Below, one piece after another: positions 22,897 through 33,907 of a DNA stretch of 64,000 nt. Position 1 is the first letter of the stretch. Each line of letters opens with the position of its first letter. The DNA lies in assembly GCA_963970005.1 (NCBI GenBank), contig CAXAMN010003847.1, positions 3,162-67,161 of the forward strand, read 5' to 3'. A program made the position numbers and the translations under genes. The DNA is from Durusdinium trenchii (taxonomy: Eukaryota; Sar; Dinophyceae; Suessiales; Symbiodiniaceae). The notes under the pieces are model-generated. The model was not told where the DNA came from. It searched no databases and was given only the letters and a program-made list of their open reading frames with translations.

Positions 22897-23280
22897 GGAC
22901 TCAAGTGGTGTAGGATGTGTAGGAAAGGAGGCTGAGAAAATATAATGTGCAACACTCAGGTCAGGTCTATACACCCCCCTCACCACTTGTTTACCATCCC
23001 TTGATTGTGCAAATCGCAAGAGGCGGTGGACAATCACATCGAAGCTACTTGAATCGGGATTGTGCCCGGATTGTGCCATCAGCCATCATCTTCAGGATCG
23101 CCTCGTACCATCCAAGAGTCTGCCCAGAGGGATGCTCACCAGGAACTGATTGCGCTTTGTTGGGAGGGTGTAGAGGATCCAAAATGGGATCTGAGATTCC
23201 ACTAGCCACACTGAACATGCACTTTCCTGATGGGATTTCGTGAATGGTGCTTCCTGAAATCTAAATGCTTGACACCTCAG

Positions 23281-23374
23281 GTCGAAGCACCCCCCCCGCC
23301 ACCGGCACTGGACACCTGTTCGGGGGCCCAGTGGCGATTCACCTTGGCAAAGCAACAGTTCGGACTCACTCAAC
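23281..23374 (+). CDS. candidate Pro-rich exon
   Basis: After ACCTCAG the frame reads VEAPPPPPALDTCSGAQWRF, then TLAKQQFGLTQPTS. An ATG-started frame from 23265 (MLDTSGRSTPPATGTG) overlaps it and is an alternative. Confidence 0.27.
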
Positions 23375-24039
23375 CCACTTCCAGAAGGGTGGTTTTCAGA
23401 TGTCTTTAGATTCGATTCCTCCAGTTTTCGTGGGTATTCTGGGCAGCCCACTGGAAAAATCCACCCCGAGATGAACAAATGTTTTGGGTGACGAGTGCGA
23501 TTTTGTTTCCCGTTCCATTCGTCCCTCCGGTGCCTTTCAGAGCAAGAATCTTTGCATCAAATGCTCCCCAATGTGTAACAACGGTCACCAGATGACATCC
23601 TACTTCTCCTTCAACCGTGGGAATGTTCACTATGGGAAAAGGTAGAACTTCCAGGCACCAGTTGTGGGGCCCGGTAGGGTTGCAGATCCGATGGTCGACT
23701 TCGGAGACAACTTGCGGATGATTGATCAACACCTGCAGCCACAGAAATGATGGTTGGAACCCACTCAGGAGCGCGCCCCGTGCCTTAAATCTTGTTTCTT
23801 TTTCAGAACCGGCTTGGCCTGTATGGGTCATAGGACCATTTTCTTTTTTTCGTATCTCCTTTGCACGAGCTTCGAATAGAGATCCTTGTAGCTCATTACT
23901 CAATCCGAACCCTCAGCTTTCATTGGGCATCAAAGATCCTGGTATCGTCCACATATGCCATAACGCGTCATACTCTTTGTTCAACTTCCATTGTCTCCAC
24001 ATCCACATCCTTCTACTCTTCCGTCGAAATGGTGTCATT

Positions 24040-24225
24040 CTCTCCCTGCACCTCGGCGGGCGTTTTGCCCAACGGGCGCCGTGCGTGGTGCGGTGCGGAG
24101 GCGACGACGAGGAGCTCGAGCGCTTGCGCTGCAGCCACCGCGTGGGTTGGGCGCCGAAGGAGTTGCCCCCGCCGCAGGACAGACGTGCCATGGAGCACAG
24201 TACTGCTCGAACATCGAGTGGTGGT
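24040..24225 (+). CDS. candidate exon
   Basis: The frame reads CVVRCGGDDEELERLRCSHR, then VGWAPKELPPPQDRRAMEHS. The borders are uncertain. It lies 90 bp before the 24314 exon, but no phase-compatible donor was found. Confidence 0.33.
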
Positions 24226-24313
24226 AGCACATGTCTTGTGGTGGCCCCATTGGCAGAGTTGTATCATGACTTTGGGCAATGTTTGTTTTTGTTCCATTTG
24301 GTTCCGTCCTTAG

Positions 24314-25162
24314 CCCTTGAGTATTGTCACCACCTGTAACACGGCAGTTTTCCGACCCACCCGACTTGGCCTCCAGGACGGAGTCGAAGCCTTTGGTGGC
24401 CTGGCGGTTTCGTGTTCTCCGGTCGACCGGGTCCACTGGGGTCTTGGAACAGAAACATATGTTTCAGGAAAGAGGAAAGACCCCTGGTGGAGAAAAACCA
24501 TACGAAAGATGCCTCGATTTTCTTCCCTGATGTGGTCAGATCCCTTGTCAGACGAGTTAGCTTGGGATCAAGGTGGAAAGCGGTCAGGGGATGTCTCTGA
24601 CTCGCTCTTCTCACTGGTTGGCAGGTGATTTCGGTGCCATTTCGAGAAATCAGACCCCACCATGTGTGGCTCAAACAATTATGACAATCCACAGGTTTTA
24701 GTCGATGGTTTCTTTCAACAGATGCACCCTATGACCCAATATGAAAAGGGCACGACCGTGTCTTGTTTGCCTGGCAAGGGTGAAGGCTGTGCATGAAATT
24801 GCCTTGGGATTATTGGTCACTCCTCTTCAATCTGGATGTGGGTCGAAACCAGACACCCCAACTTCACGGCAGATCAGCCTAAATCCGTTGTGTTTTTCAG
24901 CTTCCAGGGCACTCGGACAGGATCTTCACGACCAACCTGTGCCCGGAATGCCACGGTTGCTGGTTGGCTTTGAGTGAAGCATTACGGCCACTGAGGCGAT
25001 GACCCCTGGTTCGCGCAGCTGGAGGTGCGGGAGGCTTTGGCAGAGGCTGTTGAAGCGCATCATGGGAGCTTCAAGATCTTGGCGGCATGGATGGCAGTGA
25101 GATTTGGATTGAGGGCGGCCGGTTTTTTGAGCGATGATCACGGGCGTCTTCTTTCGAGGAAG
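24314..25162 (+). CDS. Cys-motif protein, three exons, apparent frame jump
   Basis: Exons are 24314-24624 (CTTAG acceptor, AG/GTGATT donor), 24749-24815 (GAAAAG acceptor, GTCACT donor) and 24901-25162 (TTTTTCAG acceptor, AAG/GTTTGA donor). Phases 2 and 0 match. Exon 2 has CLVCLARVKAVHEIALGLL. Exon 3 begins LPGHSDRIFTTNLCPECHGC and WLALSEALRPL, then continues one base out of frame as GDDPWFAQLEVREALAEAVE and AHHGSFKILAAWMAVRFGLR. The CxxC and CPECHGC motifs could bind metal. The shift near 24995 is discussed under findings. A long minus frame (24692-24327) overlaps exon 1. Confidence 0.48.
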
Positions 25163-25191
25163 GTTTGAATGATTTGTGATGGTGTATTTGA

Positions 25192-25213
25192 ACCAGGACC
25201 TTCAAAGTGACCT
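25192..25213. repeat. 22-bp exact dispersed repeat (other copy 46903-46924)
   Basis: ACCAGGACCTTCAAAGTGAC followed by CT is identical at the two loci, 21.7 kb apart. Confidence 0.85.
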
Positions 25214-25429
25214 CTTTGGAGTCTGTAAGTGTTCTGGAATGTGTTCGTCGTTTGTTTCCACACGGTCTCACTAACCCAGGCTCATTCATGTAGATGACAA
25301 GGGAGTTTGCAGAGTCCCTGTCTTAATGTTAGGAGGTCGATTGCTGCTTGTCTCGCCACGGGTAAATGTTCACTGGATGACAAGGGGAACTTCCACCTAG
25401 AGCTTGGGTCGACTCCATTTGCCAAGAGT

Positions 25430-25779
25430 TTGATCTGTCCCCTCTTTTGCGGACAGATCCAGCCGGTCAGGTGGACCGAGCTTTGAACACTTCCCCAAGA
25501 ATGAGGATTTTCGACTTCGACTTTCCTGGTTTTGGGTGGATTTTGCCATATGGGGGATGGGTCTTGTCGCCTGGAGCCCTGGTCCACTCGGTAGCGAACG
25601 ACCAACACAACCGGTCGGTCGGGTGCGTCGGTCGTGCGCCCAGGTGGGTGATCCAGCGGCCGAGATTGCCAGGAGCTCGGGCCGGAGTGGCCTGTGTGGC
25701 CTGTGGGTTGCGACTCCCTGAAATCGTCACGGTGACGTGGATGGTTCTCCACCCTAGTAGCTTCTTGCTACTAGCTTAG
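25430..25779. CDS. GC-rich coding-potential region, frame unresolved
   Basis: Three long frames overlap: + MRIFDFDFPGFGWILPYGGW and onward, + SWFWVDFAIWGMGLVAWSPG and onward, and a 156-codon minus frame. At least one is probably exonic given the base composition, but I cannot choose. Confidence 0.25.
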
Positions 25780-25835
25780 TAGCGATGGCCTCCACCTAGT
25801 AGCTTCATGTAGCTTCTAGTTACTAGAGGCTTCTA
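25755..25835. repeat. CTACTAGTAGC-family repeat, locus 1
   Basis: Repeated CTAGTAGCTTC, TAGTAGCGATGGCCTCC and TAGTTACTAG blocks. GGCCATCGCTA, the reverse complement of the GATGGCC block, is the core of the 21-bp minisatellite at 31.3 kb. Confidence 0.75.
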
Positions 25836-26042
25836 AAAAGATGGCTCCGATTCTGGAAGACCCTGGTTAAGGACCCAAACAGGTGGTGCCCATCCACTTC
25901 CGGGTTTTGCTCGGAGAGCATCCCGTTCGGGTCGCTCTGTTTTTCCCGAATCCAAAAACACATGAAATGAAAAAGGTTTGCCTCCAGCTCAAAAACACTG
26001 CTGGGGACGTCGGGTCCAAGGCTTAGGGTTGTATAGTCGAAG

Positions 26043-26058
26043 CACACACACACACACT
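26043..26058. repeat. (CA)n microsatellite
   Basis: Eight CA units. Confidence 0.9.
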
Positions 26059-26302
26059 GACTCACTAACATGGAAAGCTCACTCTGTTTGGAAAGGAAAG
26101 TCGACTTCCAAAGGACCCTTTTCATCCCTTTTCCACTTTCTATGTGATGTGTTCGTCAGAGTGTATCCTTTCTTCTCGCCACCCGAGTTTTTGGTGTTGG
26201 ATTGGGATATGGTTTTGCTTTGAGACGACCGCTCGATGATTATTTTGGAGGGCCACCAGTGGGGCGTCCGTTTGCTCAGCCCCTTGGAGTCGAAAAGGCT
26301 GA

Positions 26303-26623
26303 AAATGCATCCCAACTGCTTTGGCTGGAAAGGCCTTCATTGGTGTTCCTATCTTTCGCCAGGATGTGGATCTTGTGGATGTTTCATCATCATACGAAAA
26401 GAAGGGCTTGAGAAAACCACAGTTTTCGATCATGTCGATCCATGTCCCCCTTTTTTCTTTTGTCGATGTCGACCTGCTTTTGTTCGACGAGTTTCTCGCA
26501 GAGTTCCTCCCCGCTCCCCATATGCTTCCAGTGCGCCCACGTATCGTGGGCCTCTTTTTGCTTATCCGTTTGATCAAACTTAGTCTTAACACATATTCCC
26601 TTTTTCTCCCACCGTGTAATTGA
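26303..26623 (+). CDS. candidate hydrophobic ORF
   Basis: About 107 codons: AGKAFIGVPIFRQDVDLVDV, FVDVDLLLFDEFLAEFLPAP and RIVGLFLLIRLIKLSLNTYS to TAA. A 177-codon Ser/Arg/Thr-rich minus frame lies opposite and may be its antisense shadow, or the reverse. Confidence 0.25.
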   Translation, partial: KCIPTALAGKAFIGVPIFRQDVDLVDVSSSYEKKGLRKPQFSIMSIHVPLFSFVDVDLLLFDEFLAEFLPAPHMLPVRPRIVGLFLLIRLIKLSLNTYSLFLPPCN

Positions 26624-26689
26624 ATTGTCTGAATTGTCTTAGGGGTCGCGGTTGGGATCAATGCTGTCAACAAAGCACTTCATGTGTCC

Positions 26690-26841
26690 AAGTTCGGACC
26701 CCCAAAACTTGCGAGAACCTGCGCATCGAACATCTAACATCCGCGGCACAAAGGCGCCGGAAAGCGCAGTCGAAACGTTCACCCTATGACGAACGACCCA
26801 ACTCGTGGGCCGACCTGGTGAACTACCCACCAGGGCAGTAA
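26690..26841 (+). CDS. candidate exon
   Basis: The frame reads PKTCENLRIEHLTSAAQRRR, then KAQSKRSPYDERPNSWADLV to TAA. A minus frame at 26956-26639 also reads well (NVSTALSGAFVPRMLDVRCA). Confidence 0.28.
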
Positions 26842-27613
26842 GAACTTCAGTGGTGTCTTCTGAACCCCAAACCAATTCATACAATTCAATTCCACACGCA
26901 CGTGGACTGCGCCATTGGAAAACGTGCTTTTGCACAGTTGGGTTACGCTTCCTCAAACTACTTCACCTCCCGTCTTTGGGTTTGGAAGATAAGACTACCA
27001 TCAATTGGGCGTTTTGGAGAGACCTAGGTGTGGTCCACAACCTGAAACGTACTCATTTGGCCTGCAGGCTTGGCTATTTCACTTGCTGAACCCTTTGAAA
27101 ACCACAGTGTTCAACAAGTGCTCAGTTCAGCCAGCAAGTGTTGAATATGCTTTTGACACTTTTTGTTATGCATATTCGTCGGATATGAGGGCATAAAACT
27201 TTCAGAAATCCATTTGGGGATGAAGCGATTCCTGCCCCCATTGTCAAAGGGAGGAAGTCCAATGGCCGTAACTTTCCGTCGGGTATCGTTCCCACCTTTG
27301 AACTTTGGCTTGAATCCCAGACACTTCTTCGTTTGGGTGCTCTCTTTAACTCGGGGTGTAAAGATGTGTTGAACAACTGGCATCTTTCTTTGGGCGGGCT
27401 GTGATGTCGAACAATTCGACGAACATGGCTCTTCTTCTTGGAACATTGAACTCGGCTCCAGAGTGGGCTTGAGTAGTGAATTCGACTCGCTGTCCCGCGG
27501 TGTGAAATCTGGAGCCCTGGTCGACCACGTAGCCTTTTCTAGGTCAACCGGTCGGTTTTTCGTGGTTTTGACCCACTGCCACTTGACACGAACTGAGTCT
27601 TTGCCCACCGCAG

Positions 27614-27827
27614 GATCTGCCCCTCCGAAGGATCTGCCCCTCTGAAGTCGGGCGCCGTGCTGCGGCTGGGGGGTGCCAACGGTGGCTTTGGCGAGCCGGA
27701 CGTGGCCTATGCCTACCGCCGGGAGTGCCTGTTGGGGATGGGTCGGGGCAGCGGAAGGCTGGTCGGTGTGTCGCCGCAGGGCGTCATCACAACGATGGCT
27801 GTGGGAAGCTTTCCTGTGGTCTTGTAG
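27614..27827 (+). CDS. hypothetical protein, probable last exon
   Basis: After a strong CCACCGCAG acceptor the frame reads ICPSEGSAPLKSGAVLRLGG, ANGGFGEPDVAYAYRRECLL, GMGRGSGRLVGVSPQGVITT and MAVGSFPVVL to TAG. Two copies of GGATCTGCCCCTC at the start duplicate a potential acceptor. The opposite 261-codon minus frame (27896-27111) is the longest minus frame here but reads as its antisense. The fold is unknown. Confidence 0.48.
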
Positions 27828-27980
27828 GGATGCTGCAACGTGAGGTTTTGGTTCTTGAGAGATTTGTGATGGTTTGTGCAAGTGATAATTAGACATGTTT
27901 CGGCAGCCGCATCAGGTTTTGGGGATAAGCTTGCTAGGAGCTAGTGATGTGGGTGATTTGTAGAACCCTGATTCCCCCAG

Positions 27981-28472
27981 GAGCAGGCGTGATCCGTTCA
28001 TACCTAGGTCAGCTCTCCCGCGCATTGCACCCTGACAAGAATCCGGACCACCCTCACGCAGGCGCGCCCGTCAGAAGGCTCGATTCGTTCAACGCACGAA
28101 CTGCGAAGGATGCCAATGGGATTCAGATGCTGAGGGGTAAATTGGCACTATTCTTGTGCCAACTTTCAGCTCCAAGCAATCTCAAGCAATGGGCGTGTTT
28201 TGTCAATTCGGGAGACACTCCCAACCGCCCCAAACCAATAATGGAGGCGTGCATATTGCCCGATGTGTTCCTTCTCAGGAATGTTCCACCTCCCCAATCC
28301 CGAGAGATGTCCTTTTGTCGTGGAAGGCGCGGGTGGACAGTGGACAGTTCGAGCCTCAGGCGAAGCCTTTCGGCGCCTGAAAGAGGCGCAAGACGAGCTG
28401 AAGCAGAGCATCTCGGCCGAAGACACCGGGGAGATATGCGGTGGAGCTCGCGTTGATCGGTCAGACCTGCAA
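27981..28472 (+). CDS. J-domain (DnaJ-like) protein, two exons
   Basis: Exon 1 (27981-28061) follows CCCCCAG and reads AGVIRSYLGQLSRALHPDKN, then PDHPHA. Exon 2 (28360-28472) follows CCTCAG and reads EAFRRLKEAQDELKQSISAE to a CAA/GTAGCT donor. Phase 1 matches and restores a Gly codon between them. The result shows helix II, the catalytic HPD motif that stimulates Hsp70 ATPase, and the F-x-x-L-x-x-A helix of a J-domain. The 298-bp intron would be GC-AG, with CAGGCG at both ends. A possible helix-I exon, VLGISLLGA at 27916-27943, would need an unusually short 37-bp intron. Without the rest of the protein the co-chaperone class is unknown. Confidence 0.75.
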
Positions 28473-29659
28473 GTAGCTGATTTCAGATGAACGGTTCTTG
28501 ATGTGAGGTAATTTCAGTCTCAGACTGTTTGAGGGGATGTGTCAAAGTATTTGCGCTTAACTGCTTTCGATGTTTCGTTTGTACAGGGAGACTTTGTCCT
28601 TTGCAGAAGCTGAGTGTGAGTGTGGTAGAAGATGGAAGATCAGGCAGGCTTCACATTGGATGGATGGACTGCCAATTGATCACAGTTGGGGGTGTCCGCA
28701 AATCATCCTTAGGTAGCTGTTGGGAGACTGGCTGTAAGTGGGCCAGCAGTCAGAGAGGAGACAGTGATTTGGTTGAATTTCACTTCATATACAACTTGAA
28801 ATCCACAGAGTACCTAGGGCTGATTCGACAGCTAAGATCAATATGAATATGATGAATGATTTGACGCAAGTGTTCATAGACTCATGATGACTCATGACTC
28901 ATGGAATCCTCCTAGAATGAGACGCTATAAAATATGTTGATCCTGTTCCCTTACAAAATGTCTTGGGAGTTACATTTTATAGTCCCAAACTGGAGGGCCA
29001 TCATAGAACGAAGGTTTTGGAGCAGAGGTCCGCACAATCTATAAAAGGTCTGTTCCATAAGAAGTGGATCATATTTCAGAGGGTCAATACATTCTGTAAA
29101 ACACCAAGTTCTGAAGCAGACACCAGCGATGGATTGCATATTTTGTGGTTCAACACATTTTATGAACAGCACAGGCTTTCACTCTGTCGACGTGCAAAAC
29201 ACATGAACCTTTTTGTCAGGCTGCTGTTTTGTCTGTGAGGGCCGCTGAGAGGGCCTGGGAGAGGGTCAAAGCATTTTATCTATAAGCAGCGGGCCCCGCC
29301 ATGCTGAAGTGGGCATGTAGCGTTTTGACATTCTATAAATCCAGCGGTTTATTTTAGGTGGTTATCCATTTTATATATAGCGTCTATTTTTGTTATGGAA
29401 TGAACATCCACAGCCAGCTCCTCACTCAAGAGGGGTCTCATGGAAGGTTTTGTCAGATCCGAGGAACAGTCTTGGTGGAATTGTCGACCTACCGGCCCGG
29501 CTTCTTCCCACGCTCGCTGCCACTGACACCCCCAAACCTTCGACCCGGGTTGTTTGAGCTAAGCATATTTGTAAGTGAGGGGCTCAAACAATGCTGTTTC
29601 AATCTACCCCGAATCCACACCCTTCCCAGGCAAAACGTGCGGGGCGCGCCCTTCCTTTG

Positions 29660-29684
29660 ACACACACACACACACAGACACACA
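29660..29684. repeat. (CA)n microsatellite
   Basis: A CA run interrupted once by GA. Confidence 0.92.
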
Positions 29685-30340
29685 TATCATCTAAAGCCGA
29701 AACAAGGGGCGTCATCTCTCTCGTCCGCACTTCCGGCGAAACAAGGGGCCTCAGACGTGTTTCATCGCGACGCAAAGCCCAGGTTGCGGGTATTTGGATG
29801 TGAATTTTCATTCCGAAAGCAAAACAAGAAACATTGGCCCAGTAAGCCGCTGGGCCGGGTGTACAGCTTAGAGCGCTGCAACGCCATTGCGCTCCGCCGC
29901 ATCTGAACGGGTGCAGAACTTGAGGCCTGGAGCAGCAGCGGAACGTGCTGCGGGGCTTCAGTGCCCTCTTCCGTGTGAAAGACGAAGGACTGGGAGGTTT
30001 ACACTCCCTGAAGGTTTTCAGGACCAGGTTCTACTGGGTCAGACTAGTGCCTTTGTCCCCCTTCCTTTTCTTTTGGTTTATACATTTATACTTTTGTGGC
30101 GACTTGGAGGGTCTGATATCGCTGATCCCATGAGCGAAGGCGATTGGGGTCAACGAGTCGCAGACTAAATCCTCGACGTGTCGCAGGAGGAGAGTTGTGA
30201 CAATGCTTGGGGAGAGCCTTATAGGTGGTGGGAGCTCCATCAGAGAATACATCTCCTTATACGGCTGCGGGCCAAAATGGGGGTATGCTGGTTGACCTCC
30301 GAAAATGATCGAACATGAACAGAATGGACTACCAGACATG

Positions 30341-30552
30341 GTCAACCTACCAGGGATCAGGGGTCCGGGTTTAATGATACTGTAGCCCCTCAGAGAAATC
30401 TCCGGCTTCACCTTGTAGCACCTCTTCATGACGTCCTCTCGCACCATCTCCTCTCGCAAAGGCTCGATGAAACGTGCGGCACCCCGATCGATGCGAGTTT
30501 CATTGAAACAAGCCATGTCCCGTAAATTTCTTGACACTTCCAGCGATTTCAT
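30341..30552. CDS. coding exon, strand unresolved
   Basis: Minus: MKSLEVSRNLRDMACFNETR, IDRGAARFIEPLREEMVRED and CYKVKPEISLRGYSIIKPGP, ending at a GTAGGT donor and possibly continuing through AYPHFGPQPYKEMYSLMELP. Plus: after ACTGTAG, PQRNLRLHLVAPLHDVLSHH, LLSQRLDETCGTPIDASFIE and TSHVP to a GTAAAT donor. Both have fair splice sites. The neighbours favour +, while residue diversity favours minus. Confidence 0.35.
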
Positions 30553-31225
30553 TTTCTTTTTCCAAGTTGGCCAAAGAGGAGCTTTTCAAGCAGCAGCTAT
30601 CCGACATCCGAGCTTCCAACGACTGATGAACTACTCCACCTGATAGTCATAATCCACCACCAGTTCGGGGTAAAATGAGTCGTTTTGACCAATGCCAAGC
30701 ACCGCTGTTCCGGTGCGGTTTCGGATTCGGCGTGGAGTCGCAGGGGAGCTGCAGATGAAGCGTCCGCAGTGTGCGCTGTTGGCGGAGGCATCCAGGCTTT
30801 TGGGTGCTGTGCTGGCGCTCACACCCCAAGGCGGATGGCTTGGGGGTGGCCGGACATCCCGGATTTTGGGATTTGAAGGCTGACAGCGGATCGGGGCCAG
30901 AATCTGGCGATACGGGATTGGGGAGAAGAGGAGGGGGAGCAAAAAGGTGAAAGCAGAGCTCCACGTGTACTGTATTGTTGAATGATAAAATCTTGCATCA
31001 CCTGGGACAAAAAAGGCTCTGGTACTTCCTGTGTGGCAGGGGCCTCGCAAACCTGGACCGTTTTCCTGAGGATTCGTGCCTCCCGGAGCACTCCAGCGAG
31101 CCAATGCCTTCCTCCGACGCCTGGTTGTTTGACTGGATGGTTGCGATGCACCCGAGGCATCCGTGCCCTCCAATGAACATTCACGTGAAAAGAGTTTGGA
31201 GATGTTTGGTTCGGGTCCCACCCCT

Positions 31226-31432
31226 GTTGGAGGCCATTGCTATTGAGCTGGAGGCCATCGCTCTTAGGTCTTAGGTTGGGTGCTATCGCTAGTCAGTTGG
31301 AGGTGATCGTTATTTCTATCAGGTTGGAGGCCATCGCTATTAGTTTGGAGGCCATCGCTAGTAGGTTGGAGGCCATCGCTATTGGGTTGGAGGCCATCAC
31401 TATTAGGTTGGAAGCCATGGCTAGTAGGTTTG
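31226..31432. repeat. 21-bp minisatellite
   Basis: About ten imperfect units of GGTTGGAGGCCATCGCTATT + A. On + it would encode repeats of LEAIAI. The core is shared, inverted, with the CTACTAGTAGC family. Confidence 0.9.
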
Positions 31433-31439
31433 CAGCAGG

Positions 31440-32216
31440 GTGTCAGATCCTTCCGGATTCTTCGTCGCAGCTGACCAAGACACCATGGACTTCCCGCATG
31501 GGCCGACAGGTTCTACAGTGGACGATCATTTTTTGGTTGCACCCAGCCAACTAACGGCCTCATTTGCCGAAGCACGCGGGGACCAAAGACAAAGATTCTG
31601 CCCACAGTGTGAATCGATCAAGTCTAAAATGGAATCAACAAGTTCGCCACCCTCGCTACTTCTTTCTGTTTTTTTAGATATTTCATTTCCCTTGTTCGAG
31701 ACACGCTTTGAGCAAGGACTGCCAGAAGGCACCTGGGCGTGGTCGACAGCATCCACTGAAGCACTGTTGGCGCAGTGGAGGGACGAGAAAGGACAGCTTC
31801 TGGAGGCGGGCGCGGGCATAAGCCAAAGATGCAGAATCGGATAGAATGTGCAGTTTCTTACAGGTTGTGCATCTCCAAGGATCTCCTGTGTTTGATTGGC
31901 CATCCTTTTTGAAGCTGCAAGTTGGAGTCAGCTTTCGGGCTCGGTGTCCAGCGATAGTTGACTGAGGAGGTTGCAATGCAGGAGGAGACAAGGACTCGAA
32001 AGAAAACAAGAGGGTATGGCCCAGACAACAATTGAGCAGCATTGAGTCGGCAAAGAAACTGCAAAAGATTTTGCTCCTTGCCCTGTATTTCCAGTAAGGA
32101 GTCTGAGAGCCAAAAAGGGGAGTGTGATCCCAGAGGTTCAAGGGGGCACCCTTCTTTGAAATGAACTGAATCCTGTTCCCTCTTCCTTTCAATGGTGGTT
32201 CCAAAAAGAGACCCAA
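31440..32216. CDS. coding-potential region, strand unresolved
   Basis: Plus 31440-31844 (134 codons): SDPSGFFVAADQDTMDFPHG, FAEARGDQRQRFCPQCESIK and TEALLAQWRDEKGQLLEAGA to TAG. Minus 32216-31683 (177 codons): GDPWRCTTCKKLHILSDSAS and LAYARARLQKLSFLVPPLRQ; its WRCTTCKKLH recalls a RanBP2-type half-finger. They overlap head to head. Confidence 0.32.
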
Positions 32217-32285
32217 TCAAATTCACAGGTCTATACCGCGTGTCTATACCGTCCACTGAGAAACTGGATCGTACCTTGCGTCGCC

Positions 32286-32709
32286 ATGTCTTCGGTTTTC
32301 CCGTACGCCCCTGGGCGCCGCCAGGCCTTTACCGAGCCAGTCCTGCGCCGCTGGGTGGAAGCCAATCGACGGCGCCCATTTCAGACGTGTGGATTTGGAT
32401 GTCGCTGGGGAGGGACATCCATCATCCCTGTGGGTGTACCCAATGGGCCAAGCAGGTCTCCCCTATACACACCCATGTCCCTCTGGACCTGACCAGGCTG
32501 GCCAGACCTGGATGATCCTATCTGGAGATATTTCTTCTCATCGGGTGATCCCAAAATACCTTCCCGTCAACCCCGATGACAACCTTGGCTTTTCGGTCCT
32601 CTCGTCCGTCCGAGGCAATGCCTACGACTGCGCTCCAAAGCGCTACCGGGCGCAGTTCTTGTGCCTCTTGGCACGTGCCGCGTGCCTGGGCGAAAAGTCG
32701 CAGCGGCGT
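32286..32709 (+). CDS. candidate exons
   Basis: The first segment (ATG at 32286) reads MSSVFPYAPGRRQAFTEPVL and RRWVEANRRRPFQ. A second frame before 32709 reads KYLPVNPDDNLGFSVLSSVR and RAQFLCLLARAACLGEKSQR, and a CGGC/GTGTCT donor there would match phase 1 of the 32756 exon. Confidence 0.3.
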
Positions 32710-32755
32710 GTCTAGCAGGCCGTTTTCACAGGGGGTATGGTGAGGTTCTGGTGAG

Positions 32756-33036
32756 GTCTGGTGAATGGAACGTTGGTGGTTGGACTTTTTCGGTATGACT
32801 TGGAGCCCGAAGACCTGAAAGTGAGTGCTTTGGAGTATTTCGTTGCAACGGAAGACCATGGATTCTCATTCTTTGGTGTCCCTCACCTTCCATGCCAAAA
32901 ACATCATAGGGTCCACCGGATGATGGGGAGGCGCTTCCAGGCTTTCGGCTGCCTCTTCAGCCGGCGGGGTTCCGGACGGGTTCCGAACGGGGCAGCCTCT
33001 GGGCACGGATTGATCAGTTTGGACCAACATGAACAG
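32756..33036 (+). CDS. candidate exon
   Basis: The frame reads LVNGTLVVGLFRYDLEPEDL, KVSALEYFVATEDHGFSFFG, MMGRRFQAFGCLFSRRGSGR and LISLDQHEQ to a GTTAGG donor. An internal AAA/GTGAGT at 32820 could split it. Its phase-0 end would fit the exon at 33908. Confidence 0.38.
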
Positions 33037-33459
33037 GTTAGGCACGGTGTACGTGCTTTGGAATTTCCATGAAACAACGTCACACGACTTTGTGGTCCTT
33101 GGATTTCTGAACTGAAGAGCCTCTCAAGCTCTCAATCATCACATTCGCAGACCAGACACATGAGAAAATCCTCAAAGATCAAAACCAGTCACACATGATG
33201 ATGTGGAGGACACGGCCAAAACCCAGAGAAGGCAACACCTGCAAAGAGCCTAGTGGGTGTTCACGCATGCTCCCTTTCTAAGCTGACCATGTTCTGGGGA
33301 TTCGCCTTTAAACCCACCTCCTAAATGAGGAGATTCACACGTGATCGACCGCGATTTGGTTTTCCAGAAGGGCCCCTCCACAGCTCTCTCGTGGCACCGA
33401 GAGTCCCAGCAAGAGGACTGAAGTCAGGTTCAAGGTCGGTCTTTGGGGAGCAGCCCTTT

Positions 33460-33535
33460 AGCTACTAGGAACAAGTGCATCGCTACTAGTAACAAGTGCC
33501 TTACTAGTAGTAGCAATGTTTGCTATTAGAAACAA
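33460..33535. repeat. CTACTAGTAGC-family repeat, locus 2
   Basis: GCTACTAGGAACAAGTGCAT, CGCTACTAGTAACAAGTGCC and TTACTAGTAGTAGCAATG follow in series. Confidence 0.75.
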
Positions 33536-33907
33536 TATATTAGAACCATCTAGAACCTCAAACAATTTCTTCAAGCGGTTGACGCGTACGACACGTGTGT
33601 GGAGACCGTGATTAATGTGTCTGGGGTTCCGGGGCGGAAGAACAGGAACTACACTCCAACTCAGCATGGACCTGGAACGCCCCTGTCCATTTTCTATCTT
33701 ATTGAGTCTGAGTGTAGCCTTTCTCTTCGCGTGTCTTGGACCCTCTTCACTTCTGGGGCACTCCAGGCAGCTGGAAAGTGATGCCAGCGATGGCTGTGTG
33801 AGAAGGACCTGGAGCAAGGCCAGGCGCTGATTTTCAGCATTGGTTTGTAGGGGAGAGCCGTGGTCAGGTGGTGAATAGGGTCCTGACTTTGAATGTTTGG
33901 TTTTTAG

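Noticed and set aside
27111..27896. 261-codon minus-strand ORF, the longest minus frame here
   Set aside because: It lies opposite the + exon 27614-27827, which has a strong acceptor and better residue diversity. The minus frame is rich in His, Gln, Ser and Pro, as expected of an antisense shadow.
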